64,000 nt of DNA from Bradyrhizobium sp. CER78 (GTDB taxonomy: Bacteria; Pseudomonadota; Alphaproteobacteria; Rhizobiales; Xanthobacteraceae), in assembly GCF_029846235.1 (NCBI RefSeq), contig NZ_JARVWP010000013.1:150376-214375 (forward strand), given 5' to 3'. Positions within the stretch are counted from its first letter, which is position 1, and the number at the start of each line of letters is the position of its first letter. Positions 14,966-24,015 of this stretch are shown piece after piece. A program made the translations under genes and the position numbers. Under the pieces are notes generated by a model. It was not told where the DNA came from. It saw only the letters and a program-made list of their open reading frames with translations, and did not search any database.

Positions 14966-17473
14966 CTATTTGTTCAGTCCGGCCGTCGGTGCTGCGCCAG
15001 CTGGCGTCGGCGCTACCGGCAACGCGGAAACTACCGCCCCCTTGATCATGCGATCCGTGCCAAGCGGCGAGCTGGTGTCGACCGTTCCGTTGTTCACAAA
15101 CTCCACCACGTCGACCGGGAATTCCACCGGATTGTCGGTATGGATGAAATGCCCGGTCTCCGGATAGATCTTGAGGATCGGCCGGTTTCCGGCATTGTTC
15201 ATGCGCGTCATGAACGGCGTGATGACATCACGTCCGAGGTCCGTCAGTCCGTTGAACGCGGGCGTCGGGATAAACGGCTCCTTGTCTCCGAAGGCTAGGA
15301 AGATCGGTGCCTTAATCTGGGTGAGCCGCTCGTAGAGGTTCTTCGGGTCGTCCTGCTGAACCTCCGCCCCGATCGTATAGATGTCGTAGATGAAGACGTT
15401 GCACCACTGCTCGAGCTCCTTGGGGTTACCCTTGGTCAGCCCGACGCGCTGCTCCGTGTGGAAGCGGGCATATTCGCTGTCCCGGAAGAAATAACCGCTC
15501 TTGGCTGCCGTCACGGCACCGGTTTCCGGATCGCGCTTCTTGAAAAAGAAGAAATCACGGATGGCCTGCTCGGGACGAGCGATCTCCGCCGCCAGGATTC
15601 CGGTCTGGTCCCAGGTCTGCTTCCACTTGTCGAAATCATGATCAAAAACCGGATCGAAGAGCCGCGCCTTCTTGTCCTTGGCGATCGTGATGTCGCGTGG
15701 ATATTCCTCCAGACCGGAAGGCGCTTCGAGCGCGAGGCCCTGTACGGCATCTGGCCATGTCAGGGCGTAACCCATCACGAACTGACCACCAAGCGAGTGG
15801 CCGAGGTAATACGCCGTCTTGACGCCAAGCTGATTGACGACGAGGTCGTAGATGACTTCGCGCATGTCCTGCATGGTGCGCGCCGGGCTCTTGTCGAGAT
15901 TGCCGGGGCCCGACATGCCATAGTGCGGCAGGTCGGGCACGATCACGCGCAGGCCGCTGCGCAAGGCATACTGCATGATGTTGCCGTAATGCCCGCCGAA
16001 AGCCCCCTTGCCATGGATGATCACCAGCACCTTGGGATCCTTGTCGGTCCCGGAATATTCATCCATGTAGCCGATCTGCCAGGCGTTACCGCGCTTGTCC
16101 TTCGCGGTCGCGTATTTGACCGGGTAGGGATAGGTCACATAAGTCTTCCAGAACGACTTCGTCGGATCGATATTCGCGGCTACTCCGGGTACGCGGTAGT
16201 TCTTGTCGACATATTGCTGCGCCCGATCGAGGCTCGCGACGTCGTCCATGAAAGCGACGAATTTGGGATCGTTCTTGCGGTGATTGATGATCGGAAACAC
16301 GCCGTAATGGGCGACGGGGCTTTCCTCGGCGATCAGATCGGCTCCCGGCACCCGGTCGACCGCGCGCTCGGCCAGCTTGAAGTTCAGCCAGAGGTCGTTG
16401 GTGATATGCATCACCAGGGTGCGAGCCTGAATGCGGCCGAGATAGGGATTGATGTTGTAGGTTTCACCGACGCGGTTGCGCCAGACCAGATCAACGGCAT
16501 CATAGAGCTTGGCACGGTTGGTGACGTTCAACCCTGCTTTCTCGTTCGGCGGGTCCCAGTAGAATACTTCCGGCTGGACTGACGCGAAGCTCTGCGTCGT
16601 GCGATATGCGAAATCGTAGCCGGTCAGGCCGAGCACCGACCAACCGAACGCAAGGCCCGGCACGGGGTGCTTCTCCTTGGGGAGACCGTAGTAGTCACCC
16701 TTGGTTGATTGCCACACCGGATCGGCCTGGATGGCCGCCGTCATTAACTGGAACGTCCAGTTACCAACCGGATCCTCGGCGTCGGATTGGGTCGTCCCGC
16801 CGATCGGCATCAGGGCGCCGATGAACTCCGGATGCATGACGCCCCAGACATAGGTCTGGGTGCCGCCCATCGAGACGCCGGTGACAAGCGCCACGCGAGC
16901 GACCTTCAGCTCGTCGCGCAGCATGCGGTAATTCGCCTGCACCATGTCAAAATAGCTGTACTGCGGAAACTTGATCCCGAGACCATCGGATGGCTTGCTG
17001 GCGCCCCAAGTGCCGAGCGGATCGACCATGATCACGTAATAGCGGTCGGTGTCGATCGGGCGCCCCGGCCCAATGATCGGGACGCCGCCGGACAGGGCAG
17101 CACCCTTGACCCATTGCTCATACATGTCGGTGGCGTCGCCGGAGTAGTAGGAATTGATCACGACCGCATTGATGATCTCGCCTGCGGCGTTGCGCCGCGG
17201 ATTGCCGATCGCGATATAGGCTGTGTGCAATTTGCCGGCGCCGAGCGATTCAAGAGTGACGCCGCCCTCGCCGCCATTCTCCCATTTCGAGGGATCAGAG
17301 AGATCGTACTTGCCGCCAATGCGGAAGTTCGCGATCTCAACGGTCTTCTTCAGCCCATCATGCTGCATCTGCGACGAGCGGCGCGTGAACGGCTGCGCGA
17401 CCGCGAGGCTGGTACCAACCAGCAGGACGATCAGGCTGACGACGCAATGCTTGATGGCGCTTCTACCGGCCAT
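14966..17473 (-). CDS. Exported protein with two fused alpha/beta-hydrolase domains
   Basis: This 835-residue protein starts with a signal peptide (about 1-27, ending SLAVAQ). Residues about 80-400 form a first alpha/beta-hydrolase domain related to the homoserine O-acetyltransferase (MetX) group, with Ser201 in GVSMGG, Asp360 and His389. Residues about 460-800 form a second, separate domain with HGKG near 487-490, Ser560 in GHSLGG and a late His in PETGHF near 785. Both triads look intact. A tandem fusion in one exported chain is unusual. It shares a FixK-box promoter and an operon with the alpha/beta hydrolase downstream. Substrate unknown; periplasmic ester turnover is the safest statement. 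Confidence 0.85.
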   Translation of the reverse strand: MAGRSAIKHCVVSLIVLLVGTSLAVAQPFTRRSSQMQHDGLKKTVEIANFRIGGKYDLSDPSKWENGGEGGVTLESLGAGKLHTAYIAIGNPRRNAAGEIINAVVINSYYSGDATDMYEQWVKGAALSGGVPIIGPGRPIDTDRYYVIMVDPLGTWGASKPSDGLGIKFPQYSYFDMVQANYRMLRDELKVARVALVTGVSMGGTQTYVWGVMHPEFIGALMPIGGTTQSDAEDPVGNWTFQLMTAAIQADPVWQSTKGDYYGLPKEKHPVPGLAFGWSVLGLTGYDFAYRTTQSFASVQPEVFYWDPPNEKAGLNVTNRAKLYDAVDLVWRNRVGETYNINPYLGRIQARTLVMHITNDLWLNFKLAERAVDRVPGADLIAEESPVAHYGVFPIINHRKNDPKFVAFMDDVASLDRAQQYVDKNYRVPGVAANIDPTKSFWKTYVTYPYPVKYATAKDKRGNAWQIGYMDEYSGTDKDPKVLVIIHGKGAFGGHYGNIMQYALRSGLRVIVPDLPHYGMSGPGNLDKSPARTMQDMREVIYDLVVNQLGVKTAYYLGHSLGGQFVMGYALTWPDAVQGLALEAPSGLEEYPRDITIAKDKKARLFDPVFDHDFDKWKQTWDQTGILAAEIARPEQAIRDFFFFKKRDPETGAVTAAKSGYFFRDSEYARFHTEQRVGLTKGNPKELEQWCNVFIYDIYTIGAEVQQDDPKNLYERLTQIKAPIFLAFGDKEPFIPTPAFNGLTDLGRDVITPFMTRMNNAGNRPILKIYPETGHFIHTDNPVEFPVDVVEFVNNGTVDTSSPLGTDRMIKGAVVSALPVAPTPAGAAPTAGLNK

Positions 17474-17530
17474 GGCGGCTTCCTCCTGAGGTGTTTCGCC
17501 GGAAGGCTAGGCAGGTCGACGGGAGGCGCT

Positions 17531-17544
17531 TTGATCTAGCTCAA
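17531..17544. promoter_or_regulatory. FixK/FNR box between divergent hydrolase genes
   Basis: TTGATCTAGCTCAA fits TTGA-N6-TCAA. It is 57 nt before the minus-strand double hydrolase and 60 nt before the plus-strand hydrolase ATG at 17605, so it can serve both directions. Confidence 0.75.
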
Positions 17545-17604
17545 GGGATTTTGATCGCGGGCGCCGAGGATCGCGATAGCTCAACCACCCGCCGGGTTGC
17601 CGCA

Positions 17605-18531
17605 ATGCCCTTCCTCAATCACGGCTCATATCGGATACGTTATGAGCTCGACGGGCCGGCGGACGCACCCGCCTATGTTCTCGTCAACGGACTGACACAA
17701 TATGCCGAGCTGTGGAGCGTCTACCGGGACAAACTGACTGCGCGACGCTTTCGTGTCGCTACATTCGACCTTCTTGGCCAGGGCGCTTCGGACAAGCCCG
17801 CGCTCTTCATCAGTCAGGACGACCAGGTCGCGGCGCTGGGCCTGCTCATCGACAAGCTCGGCGATGGCCCGATCTTCCTGAGCGGGATCAGCTTCGGCGG
17901 CCTGATCGCGCTACGCTACGGAATCGCCCACAGCGGGCGGCTCGCCGGCCTCGTGCCGATGAGCTGCTTTGCCGAGCTCTCTCCCCAACTTCTTCTGCTC
18001 GGCAACGCCATGCGAACGGGCCTGATCCTGGGCGGTACCGGGTATCTTCAGGATCTGCTCCTGCCCATGAACCTTTCCGATGCGTGGCTCGAGCCGCTGC
18101 TCGAAAAGCTCGACCAGGTGAAACGGCAGGGATGGCTCGTCAACGACCTCTATGCCCTGCAGAACCTGATGGAATCCTTCCTCGACTTTCGCCCGCTGAC
18201 ACCACATCTGGGCGCGATCAAGGTTCCGACCATGATCCTGAACGGCGAGTTCGACTTCTTGACGCCGCGCGCCCTGCACGAAACGCTCCGCGTCCAGATC
18301 CCGAATAGTTCGCTGGTCATCATACCAAGGGGCTATCACGCCTTCACCCTGGAGAAATCCGCCCTCACGGCGGATCTGCTCGCGCGTTTTGCGGAGGACG
18401 TGCTGGCAGGCCGCTGGCACGGCAACCAGTCAATCTGGATCGCTCCCGAAGAGCCCGGCGGCGCGCTGGCGGAGTTTCCTCCCGGATACGATCATTTGCG
18501 TGCCATTCCCACCCCGAGAGTGGCACCATGA
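17605..18531 (+). CDS. Alpha/beta hydrolase
   Basis: This 308-residue cytosolic alpha/beta hydrolase has the NGL oxyanion segment near 28-30, nucleophile Ser96 in GISFGG, an Asp in NGEFDF near 237 and a His in PRGYHAF near 265. The start at 17605 is chosen because it lies 60 nt after the FixK box; longer in-frame starts would precede the promoter. Its stop overlaps the ATG of the next gene by four bases (ATGA), so the two are translationally coupled. Substrate unknown. Confidence 0.83.
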   Translation: MPFLNHGSYRIRYELDGPADAPAYVLVNGLTQYAELWSVYRDKLTARRFRVATFDLLGQGASDKPALFISQDDQVAALGLLIDKLGDGPIFLSGISFGGLIALRYGIAHSGRLAGLVPMSCFAELSPQLLLLGNAMRTGLILGGTGYLQDLLLPMNLSDAWLEPLLEKLDQVKRQGWLVNDLYALQNLMESFLDFRPLTPHLGAIKVPTMILNGEFDFLTPRALHETLRVQIPNSSLVIIPRGYHAFTLEKSALTADLLARFAEDVLAGRWHGNQSIWIAPEEPGGALAEFPPGYDHLRAIPTPRVAP

Positions 18532-19130
18532 GCGAATTCCTCGGACCACTTACGTCCGACGGCCGCGTGCCACCGCAGCAGCAGACGCGCGTGGCCGCAT
18601 TCCTGATCTCGGCCCATGGAGCCCTGGCACGGCAGTATGCGCTGGCATTGCCGATCAGGCTGGAGGCCGCCTGGCAAATCGAGCTGAACGCGCAGCTTTA
18701 TCGGGAGGCCGAATTCGTATCGCTGCTGCAGCGCGCCACATCATGGGTACCGGATGCCGCGCTGGGTTACCTGACCGCGCTTTGGGAAATGGCCTGGCTC
18801 CCGGCGGCTGTCGACGGGATCACGGATCGGTCGCTGGCACTGCCGGCGGATCTGGCCACTCTCGCGCATGCCGTGCACGCCGGCGTACGGCCCGCGGCCC
18901 TGCTTCCGGTCGAGGCTAATGCTCATGATGCCTTCGTCACGGCCCTTCGCCGCGTCGAATTCGAAAGCGGCCGGCTTCTGCAGGCCCAAATCGTCTTTCT
19001 GAAGGGACCGCAACTGGCGCCGTTCCGTCCGGCAATCAGCTCGGCTCTCGAGAGGCGCCACGCCGATGTTCGCAGACTGTGGGCTGAAACACTCGAAGGC
19101 ATAGGTATCGCCAGCCCGCACGCGGGATGA
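18528..19130 (+). CDS. Uncharacterised protein coupled to an alpha/beta hydrolase
   Basis: I do not recognise this 200-residue protein. It is largely helical in composition, rich in Ala, Leu and Arg, and has no signal peptide, membrane span or metal-binding motif that I can see. It overlaps the preceding hydrolase gene by ATGA, which implies co-translation and probably a shared function or complex. A phasin-like or regulatory partner of the hydrolase is possible given the PHA-synthase-like gene nearby, but no motif supports it. Confidence 0.7.
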   Translation: MSEFLGPLTSDGRVPPQQQTRVAAFLISAHGALARQYALALPIRLEAAWQIELNAQLYREAEFVSLLQRATSWVPDAALGYLTALWEMAWLPAAVDGITDRSLALPADLATLAHAVHAGVRPAALLPVEANAHDAFVTALRRVEFESGRLLQAQIVFLKGPQLAPFRPAISSALERRHADVRRLWAETLEGIGIASPHAG

Positions 19131-19139
19131 CCGGACGCT

Positions 19140-19153
19140 TTGACGCAGATCAA
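19140..19153 (+). promoter_or_regulatory. FixK/FNR box before the CoA-transferase genes
   Basis: TTGACGCAGATCAA fits TTGA-N6-TCAA and lies 63 nt before the CoA-transferase subunit A ATG. It decides the start at 19217 over an earlier in-frame ATG at 19127. Confidence 0.7.
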
Positions 19154-19216
19154 GAGTCGGCGGCAAACCGGAGTCAATGGTTGATCGGCTGCACTACGTC
19201 GTTCGGAGTGTCCATC

Positions 19217-19864
19217 ATGAATCCAGTTTCCGTCGAGGAAGCCGTTGCGATGATCCCGTCCGGGGCCAGCATCATGGTCGGCGGCTTCATGGGCGTAGGC
19301 ACCCCGGAACGTCTGCTCGACGAAGTGGTCCGCCAGCAGAAGACCGGCCTGACATTGATCAGCAATGACGCGGCCACGCCGGGCAAGGGAGTCGGCAAGC
19401 TGTTCGATGCTGCGCTTGTCTCGCGCCTGACCGCCACGCATATCGGCCTCAATCCGAAAGCTCAGCAGCAAATGCTGGCCAACCAGATCGCCGTCGATCT
19501 CATTCCGCAGGGCACCTTCGTCGAGCGCATACGCGCCGGCGGTTGCGGTCTGGGCGGCGTGCTCACGCCGACCGGCGTCGGCACGCTGGTCGCAGACGGC
19601 AAACGGTTGATCGAAGTGGATGGAAAATCATTCCTGCTGGAAACCGCACTGCGGGCGCAATTCGCACTGGTCCATGCCTTCCTCGCCGACTATCTCGGCA
19701 ATCTGACCTACGCGCTGACCGCCCGCAATTTCAACCCGGTCATGGCCATGGCGGCCGAGACCGTCATTGTGACAGCCGAGCATATCGTGCCAGTCGGTGT
19801 CATCGCACCCGACCACGTCGTGACGCCGGCGCCCCTTGTCGACTACCTCATTGCGAACGGGTGA
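19217..19864 (+). CDS. CoA-transferase subunit A (acetate/3-oxoacid type)
   Basis: This 215-residue protein matches the alpha subunit of family I CoA-transferases (AtoD/ScoA). It has the N-terminal GASIMVGGFMGVGTPERL glycine-rich motif near 15-33 and a conserved GGCGLGGVLTPTGVGT stretch near 108-123. Together with the beta subunit 3 nt downstream it would move CoA between acetoacetate, succinate, acetate or butyrate. The operon also carries a MaoC hydratase and a FixK box, suggesting short-chain acyl-CoA turnover at low oxygen. The exact acid pair cannot be read. Confidence 0.9.
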   Translation: MNPVSVEEAVAMIPSGASIMVGGFMGVGTPERLLDEVVRQQKTGLTLISNDAATPGKGVGKLFDAALVSRLTATHIGLNPKAQQQMLANQIAVDLIPQGTFVERIRAGGCGLGGVLTPTGVGTLVADGKRLIEVDGKSFLLETALRAQFALVHAFLADYLGNLTYALTARNFNPVMAMAAETVIVTAEHIVPVGVIAPDHVVTPAPLVDYLIANG

Positions 19865-19867
19865 ACC

Positions 19868-20518
19868 ATGGATCCGCAGATCATCATCGCCCGGCGCGTC
19901 GCGCGAGAGCTTCACAGCGGCGACCTTGTCAATCTGGGTATCGGAATTCCGACGCTGGTTGCCAACTATGTTCCGGCCGATCTCAAGGTGTTCTTTCAGT
20001 CGGAGAATGGATTGATCGGCACCGGCCCCATCCCCGAGCAAGGCATGGCGCATCCCCTGCTGACCGACGCCGGCGGACGTCCGATCAGTGCGCTGCCGGG
20101 CGCCGCGACCTTCGACAGCGCAATGTCATTTGGGCTGATCCGCGGCGGCCATGTCGATGTGACGGTGCTCGGTGGCCTGCAGGTCGATGCGGACGGACAT
20201 CTCGCCAACTGGATGATCCCTGGCAAGATGGTGCCCGGCATGGGCGGAGCGATGGACCTCGTGAGCGGCGCCAGGCGGGTCATCGTCGCCATGCAGCATG
20301 CCGCCAAGGGCAAATCGAAGATCGTCGCCAAATGCTCGCTGCCACTGACGTCGACGCGTCCGGTCGACCTCGTCGTAACTGATTTGGCGGTGATTGGCTT
20401 CGCCGGCGGCAAGGCGACCCTGATGGAGACCGCTCCGGGCGTCAGCGTTGCCGAAGTCATGGCGGTCACCGAGGCAGATCTGACAATTCCGGGTACCGTT
20501 CCCGAAATGAAGCTTTGA
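19868..20518 (+). CDS. CoA-transferase subunit B (acetate/3-oxoacid type)
   Basis: This 216-residue beta subunit carries the family I active-site motif SENG with catalytic Glu46, the NLGIGIPTL segment near 22-30 and the PGGA-like ALPGAATFDSAMSFG stretch. Glu46 forms the glutamyl-CoA thioester intermediate. It starts 3 nt after subunit A and is followed by a MaoC-family gene 13 nt on. Length is normal for AtoA/ScoB. Confidence 0.92.
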   Translation: MDPQIIIARRVARELHSGDLVNLGIGIPTLVANYVPADLKVFFQSENGLIGTGPIPEQGMAHPLLTDAGGRPISALPGAATFDSAMSFGLIRGGHVDVTVLGGLQVDADGHLANWMIPGKMVPGMGGAMDLVSGARRVIVAMQHAAKGKSKIVAKCSLPLTSTRPVDLVVTDLAVIGFAGGKATLMETAPGVSVAEVMAVTEADLTIPGTVPEMKL

Positions 20519-20531
20519 TCAGGACAGAGCC

Positions 20532-20990
20532 ATGCGGATATTCAACGACTTCAATGACATCAAATCCGCTATCGGGACTGAGATCGGCGTCAGCGACTGG
20601 ATTGAAGTGACGCAAGATCGCATCAACCGGTTTGCCGACGCGACATGCGACGAGCAGTGGATCCACGTCGACCAGGAGCGCGCCAAGGCCGAGCTTCCCG
20701 GAGGGAGGACCATCGCGCATGGCCTGCTCTCCCTCAGCCTCGCACCAATGTTCATCCGATCCGTGGTCGGGCTCAAGGGCCTGCGAAACACCCTCAATTA
20801 CGGGGCCGACCGGATTCGCTATCTGGCGCCGGTGCCGGCCGGATCAAGGCTGCGGGCGCGCGTCACGGTTGCGGAAGCGGAGGACGTTCCGCCGGACGGT
20901 CTGCGCGTGAACTACCACCTCGTCATCCAGATCGAAGGCGGCACGCGTCCCGCCTGCGTCGCGGAGTTGATCGCACTGCACTACCGCTGA
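20532..20990 (+). CDS. MaoC-family enoyl-CoA hydratase
   Basis: This 152-residue protein is a hot-dog-fold MaoC-type dehydratase. The catalytic Asp/His pattern is visible in FADATCDEQWIHVD (about 35-48) followed by the GRTIAHGLLSLSL motif (about 58-70). The family includes R-specific enoyl-CoA hydratases (PhaJ-like) that feed R-3-hydroxyacyl-CoA to PHA synthases. It closes the CoA-transferase operon, so a role in hydroxyacyl-CoA / acetoacetyl-CoA flow is likely. Confidence 0.88.
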   Translation: MRIFNDFNDIKSAIGTEIGVSDWIEVTQDRINRFADATCDEQWIHVDQERAKAELPGGRTIAHGLLSLSLAPMFIRSVVGLKGLRNTLNYGADRIRYLAPVPAGSRLRARVTVAEAEDVPPDGLRVNYHLVIQIEGGTRPACVAELIALHYR

Positions 20991-21012
20991 CGCCGGCCGG
21001 TCGCCACGACCG

Positions 21013-21801
21013 TCAATCGATGATGTGATAGCCGCCGTCGATATACATGACGCTCCCGGTGATCAGCTTGGCGCCATCCAGCGCCAGGAACGCCGTCGCG
21101 TTCCCAACGTCATCGATGCTGACAAGGCTGCGCGCCGGCGCCTTGGACTGGGCCCTGTCCATCAGCTCATCGAATTCGGGGATGCCCGACGCAGCGCGTG
21201 TCGCGAGCGGTCCCGGCGAGATCGCGTGAACGCGGATGCCTTTCGGGCCCAGCTCCGCGGCGATGTAGCGGACGGCGGCCTCAAGCGCAGCCTTGGCCAC
21301 CCCCATCACATTGTAATTCTCGACCACCATCTGGCTGCCGTAGTAAGTCATGGTGAACATCGTTCCGCCGTTCTTCATCAGTGGCTCGGCCAGATGCGCC
21401 ATGCGCATGAACGACCAGCACGAGACCTCCATCGTCTTCGAAAAGCCCTCGCGGCCGACGTCGACGACACGTCCGTGCAAGGCCTCCTTCGGCGCGAACG
21501 CGATCGAATGAAGCAGGAAGTCAAGCTGACCCCACTCCTTCGAGATCCGCTCGAAAACCTGTTCCATCTGCCCTTCCACCATGACGTCCAGCGGCAAGAA
21601 GATCGGGGCCTCCAGCGCCTGCGCGAGCGGCTCGACATGCTTTCTGGCGCGGTCGTTCAGATAGGTCACGGCCAGATCCGCGCCGAGCGCGCGAAACGCC
21701 CTCGCGCAGCCCCAGGCAATCGACTGATCATTGGCGATGCCCACGATCAGGCCCTTCTTGCCCTTCAATGCGACCTTGGTTTCCGGAAACTGGGGGATCA
21801 T
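21013..21801 (-). CDS. fabI: Enoyl-[acyl-carrier-protein] reductase (FabI type)
   Basis: This 262-residue protein is a FabI-type short-chain dehydrogenase. It has the variant glycine motif GIANDQSIAWG near 21-31, the SIAFAPKEAL segment near 99-108, and the Y-x6-K active site with Tyr163 and Lys170. It reduces enoyl-ACP with NADH or NADPH. The ATG overlaps the ackA stop by four bases, so it ends an operon DUF3141-pta-ackA-fabI behind a FixK box. This placement is odd for a housekeeping fatty-acid enzyme and suggests a second, oxygen-responsive FabI, perhaps used as an electron sink or for membrane remodelling. Confidence 0.93.
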   Translation of the reverse strand: MIPQFPETKVALKGKKGLIVGIANDQSIAWGCARAFRALGADLAVTYLNDRARKHVEPLAQALEAPIFLPLDVMVEGQMEQVFERISKEWGQLDFLLHSIAFAPKEALHGRVVDVGREGFSKTMEVSCWSFMRMAHLAEPLMKNGGTMFTMTYYGSQMVVENYNVMGVAKAALEAAVRYIAAELGPKGIRVHAISPGPLATRAASGIPEFDELMDRAQSKAPARSLVSIDDVGNATAFLALDGAKLITGSVMYIDGGYHIID

Positions 21802-23012
21802 GATGCCCTCTCGCGGTTGGGACTGGACGGTTGACCATTCATCAGCAGCACCACGGTGTGCTGCGCAATCATCAATTCCTCGTCGGTCGGCACGACATAG
21901 ACGGGAATGCGGCTGCCAGGGCGCGATATCAATCTGGCATGGCGAGCGTTCTCAGCTGCATCGAGCTCAACGCCGAGCCACGACAGCTTCTCCCCGATCC
22001 GCGCACGAATGCCGGCCGAGTTCTCGCCAATGCCGGCTGTGAACACGAAGGCGTCGATGCCCTGAAGCGCCGCCGCGAGCATGCCGGCGTGCAGGCCGAT
22101 CCGATGGACGAAATATTCGATCGCCAGGATCGCATGCGGATCCTCGCTCGCCAGCAACTCCCGCATGTCATTGCTGATGCCGGACATCCCCTTTAGTCCG
22201 CAATCGCGATAGAGAAAGGTCTGCACGTCGGCGGCCGACATGCCCTTTCGAGCGATGAGGTAGAGCACAACGCCTGGATCGATCTGTCCTGGCCGCGTGC
22301 CCATCGGAAGGCCGTCGAGCGCCGTAAACCCCATCGTGCTTTCGACGCTGCGCCCGTCCTTCATCGCACACATCGAGGCGCCGTTGCCGAGATGTGCGAC
22401 GATGACACGGCCATTCGCAACCTCAGGGGCCACCTGCCTCAAGGTTTTGGCAATGTACTCATACGAGAGCCCGTGAAATCCGTAACGCCGCACGCCCTCG
22501 GCATAGAGCAGGAATGGGACCGCGTAGTGGTCCGCCAAGGCACCGTGCGTACGGTGGAATGCGGTATCGAAGCAGGCCACTTGCGGAAGATCCGGACGAT
22601 TTGTCAACAGTGATCGGATCGGAGCCAGATTGTAGGGCTGATGGAGCGGCGCCAATGGCACAAATTTCTCGAGGCGCGCCACGACGCCGTGGTCGATCCG
22701 CACCGGGCGGTCGTACTCGGGACCGCCATGAACGACGCGATGTCCGACCGCGATCGGATTGATGCGAAGCTCGTCCTTCAGCCAGATACCCGCAACTTCG
22801 AGAGCTGCCGTCACGTCCGGAACGCGCTCGATCGGATAGGCTCGGTCCGCCAGCGGATCCCCATTGGTCGCGGCGGCGCGCAGCCGCGGACGGCTGCCGA
22901 TCCCATCCATCTGGCCCTTGATCTGGCGTTGCAGCCTGGCCTCCCCGTCGACCGCAAAGATTTGAAATTTTACGCTGGACGAACCGGCATTGACGACGAG
23001 GATCGTGTCCAT
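21798..23012 (-). CDS. ackA: Acetate kinase
   Basis: This 404-residue protein has the acetokinase N-terminus ILVVNAGSSSVKFQIF (about 4-19), the HRVVHGG motif near 94-100, the ATP-binding HLGNGAS segment, and DTAFH and GIGENSA motifs. It converts acetyl-phosphate and ADP to acetate and ATP. The ATG at 23010-23012 matches the family N-terminus; longer starts lack support. It lies 5 nt after pta and overlaps fabI. With Pta it gives substrate-level ATP from acetyl-CoA when respiration is limited. Confidence 0.95.
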   Translation of the reverse strand: MDTILVVNAGSSSVKFQIFAVDGEARLQRQIKGQMDGIGSRPRLRAAATNGDPLADRAYPIERVPDVTAALEVAGIWLKDELRINPIAVGHRVVHGGPEYDRPVRIDHGVVARLEKFVPLAPLHQPYNLAPIRSLLTNRPDLPQVACFDTAFHRTHGALADHYAVPFLLYAEGVRRYGFHGLSYEYIAKTLRQVAPEVANGRVIVAHLGNGASMCAMKDGRSVESTMGFTALDGLPMGTRPGQIDPGVVLYLIARKGMSAADVQTFLYRDCGLKGMSGISNDMRELLASEDPHAILAIEYFVHRIGLHAGMLAAALQGIDAFVFTAGIGENSAGIRARIGEKLSWLGVELDAAENARHARLISRPGSRIPVYVVPTDEELMIAQHTVVLLMNGQPSSPNRERAS

Positions 23013-23017
23013 GGCGA

Positions 23018-23983
23018 TCACGCGACGGTTGGAGCGCGCCGGCGGCGCGCGTCGGCATAGAGCGCCGCGACCGCGCACGACGCCATCCTGGCCCTCGGTG
23101 AATCGGCGCGCGACGTCAGCACGATCGGAACCCGGGCCCCGAGCACGATGCCGGCGCTATCGGCCTTGGCGAAGTAAGCCAGATTCTTCGCCAGCATATT
23201 GCCGGCCTCGAGGTCGGGAACGAGCAGGATCTGCGCCCTTCCCGCGACCTCGGACTTTATGCCCTTGATCCGCGCCGCTTCCACGTCGATGGCATTGTCG
23301 AACGCGAGCGGACCATCAAGCACACCGCCGGTGATCTGGCCGCGGTCGGCCATTTTGCAGAGAGCGGCCGCCTCGATGGTCGATGGAATCTTGGACGTCA
23401 CGGTCTCAACTGCCGACAGGATTGCCACCCGCGGCAGCGTTCCAAAGCCGGCTTGGGTATAGAGATCGATGGCGTTCTGGATGATGTCGCGCTTGCCATC
23501 CAGATCGGGGAAAATGTTGATGGCGGCATCTGTGATGAACAGCGTATCGGCGTAGGCTGGCACGTCCATCACGAAAACGTGGCTAATGCGCCGATCGGTT
23601 CGAAGCCCAACCGACTTCGCCGTGACGTTCCGCATAAGTTCGTCGGTGTGCAGACTGCCCTTCATCAACATCTCGCCCCGGGCAGCATGGATCAACGCGA
23701 CACCCTTGGCGGCCGCGGCCTCGCTGTGCGGCTCGTCGACGATCTCGAGGCCGGCAATGTCGAGGCCATGCTTGCTCGCGGTCGCCTTGATCTTCGCTTC
23801 AGGCCCGACCAAGAGCGGCTTGATGATATCGGCCTGCGCACTATCCACGACGCCGCGCAACGACGTCTCGTCGCAGGGGTGAACCACAATGGTAGGCACC
23901 GGGGGAACAGCCTTGGCTGCGGCGATCAGTCGGTCGTACTTGGTGTGAGCCGTACCGCTCGACTCGGATGACATGACATTCAT
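23018..23983 (-). CDS. pta: Phosphate acetyltransferase / butyryltransferase family enzyme
   Basis: This 321-residue protein is a short Pta/Ptb-family acyltransferase with the family segments PLLVGPEAKI near 55-65, the TDAAINIFPDLD motif near 152-163 and the GGVLDGPLAFDNA stretch near 220-232. It exchanges CoA for phosphate on acetyl-CoA (or butyryl-CoA). The ATG at 23981-23983 gives a normal length; a GTG at 24019 overlaps the DUF3141 stop (GTGA) and is an alternative. It is followed by ackA. Acetyl versus butyryl specificity is not decided. Confidence 0.9.
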   Translation of the reverse strand: MNVMSSESSGTAHTKYDRLIAAAKAVPPVPTIVVHPCDETSLRGVVDSAQADIIKPLLVGPEAKIKATASKHGLDIAGLEIVDEPHSEAAAAKGVALIHAARGEMLMKGSLHTDELMRNVTAKSVGLRTDRRISHVFVMDVPAYADTLFITDAAINIFPDLDGKRDIIQNAIDLYTQAGFGTLPRVAILSAVETVTSKIPSTIEAAALCKMADRGQITGGVLDGPLAFDNAIDVEAARIKGIKSEVAGRAQILLVPDLEAGNMLAKNLAYFAKADSAGIVLGARVPIVLTSRADSPRARMASCAVAALYADARRRRAPTVA

Positions 23984-24015
23984 GGTGCCACCACTCCGGA
24001 TACTCTCAGATCGGG

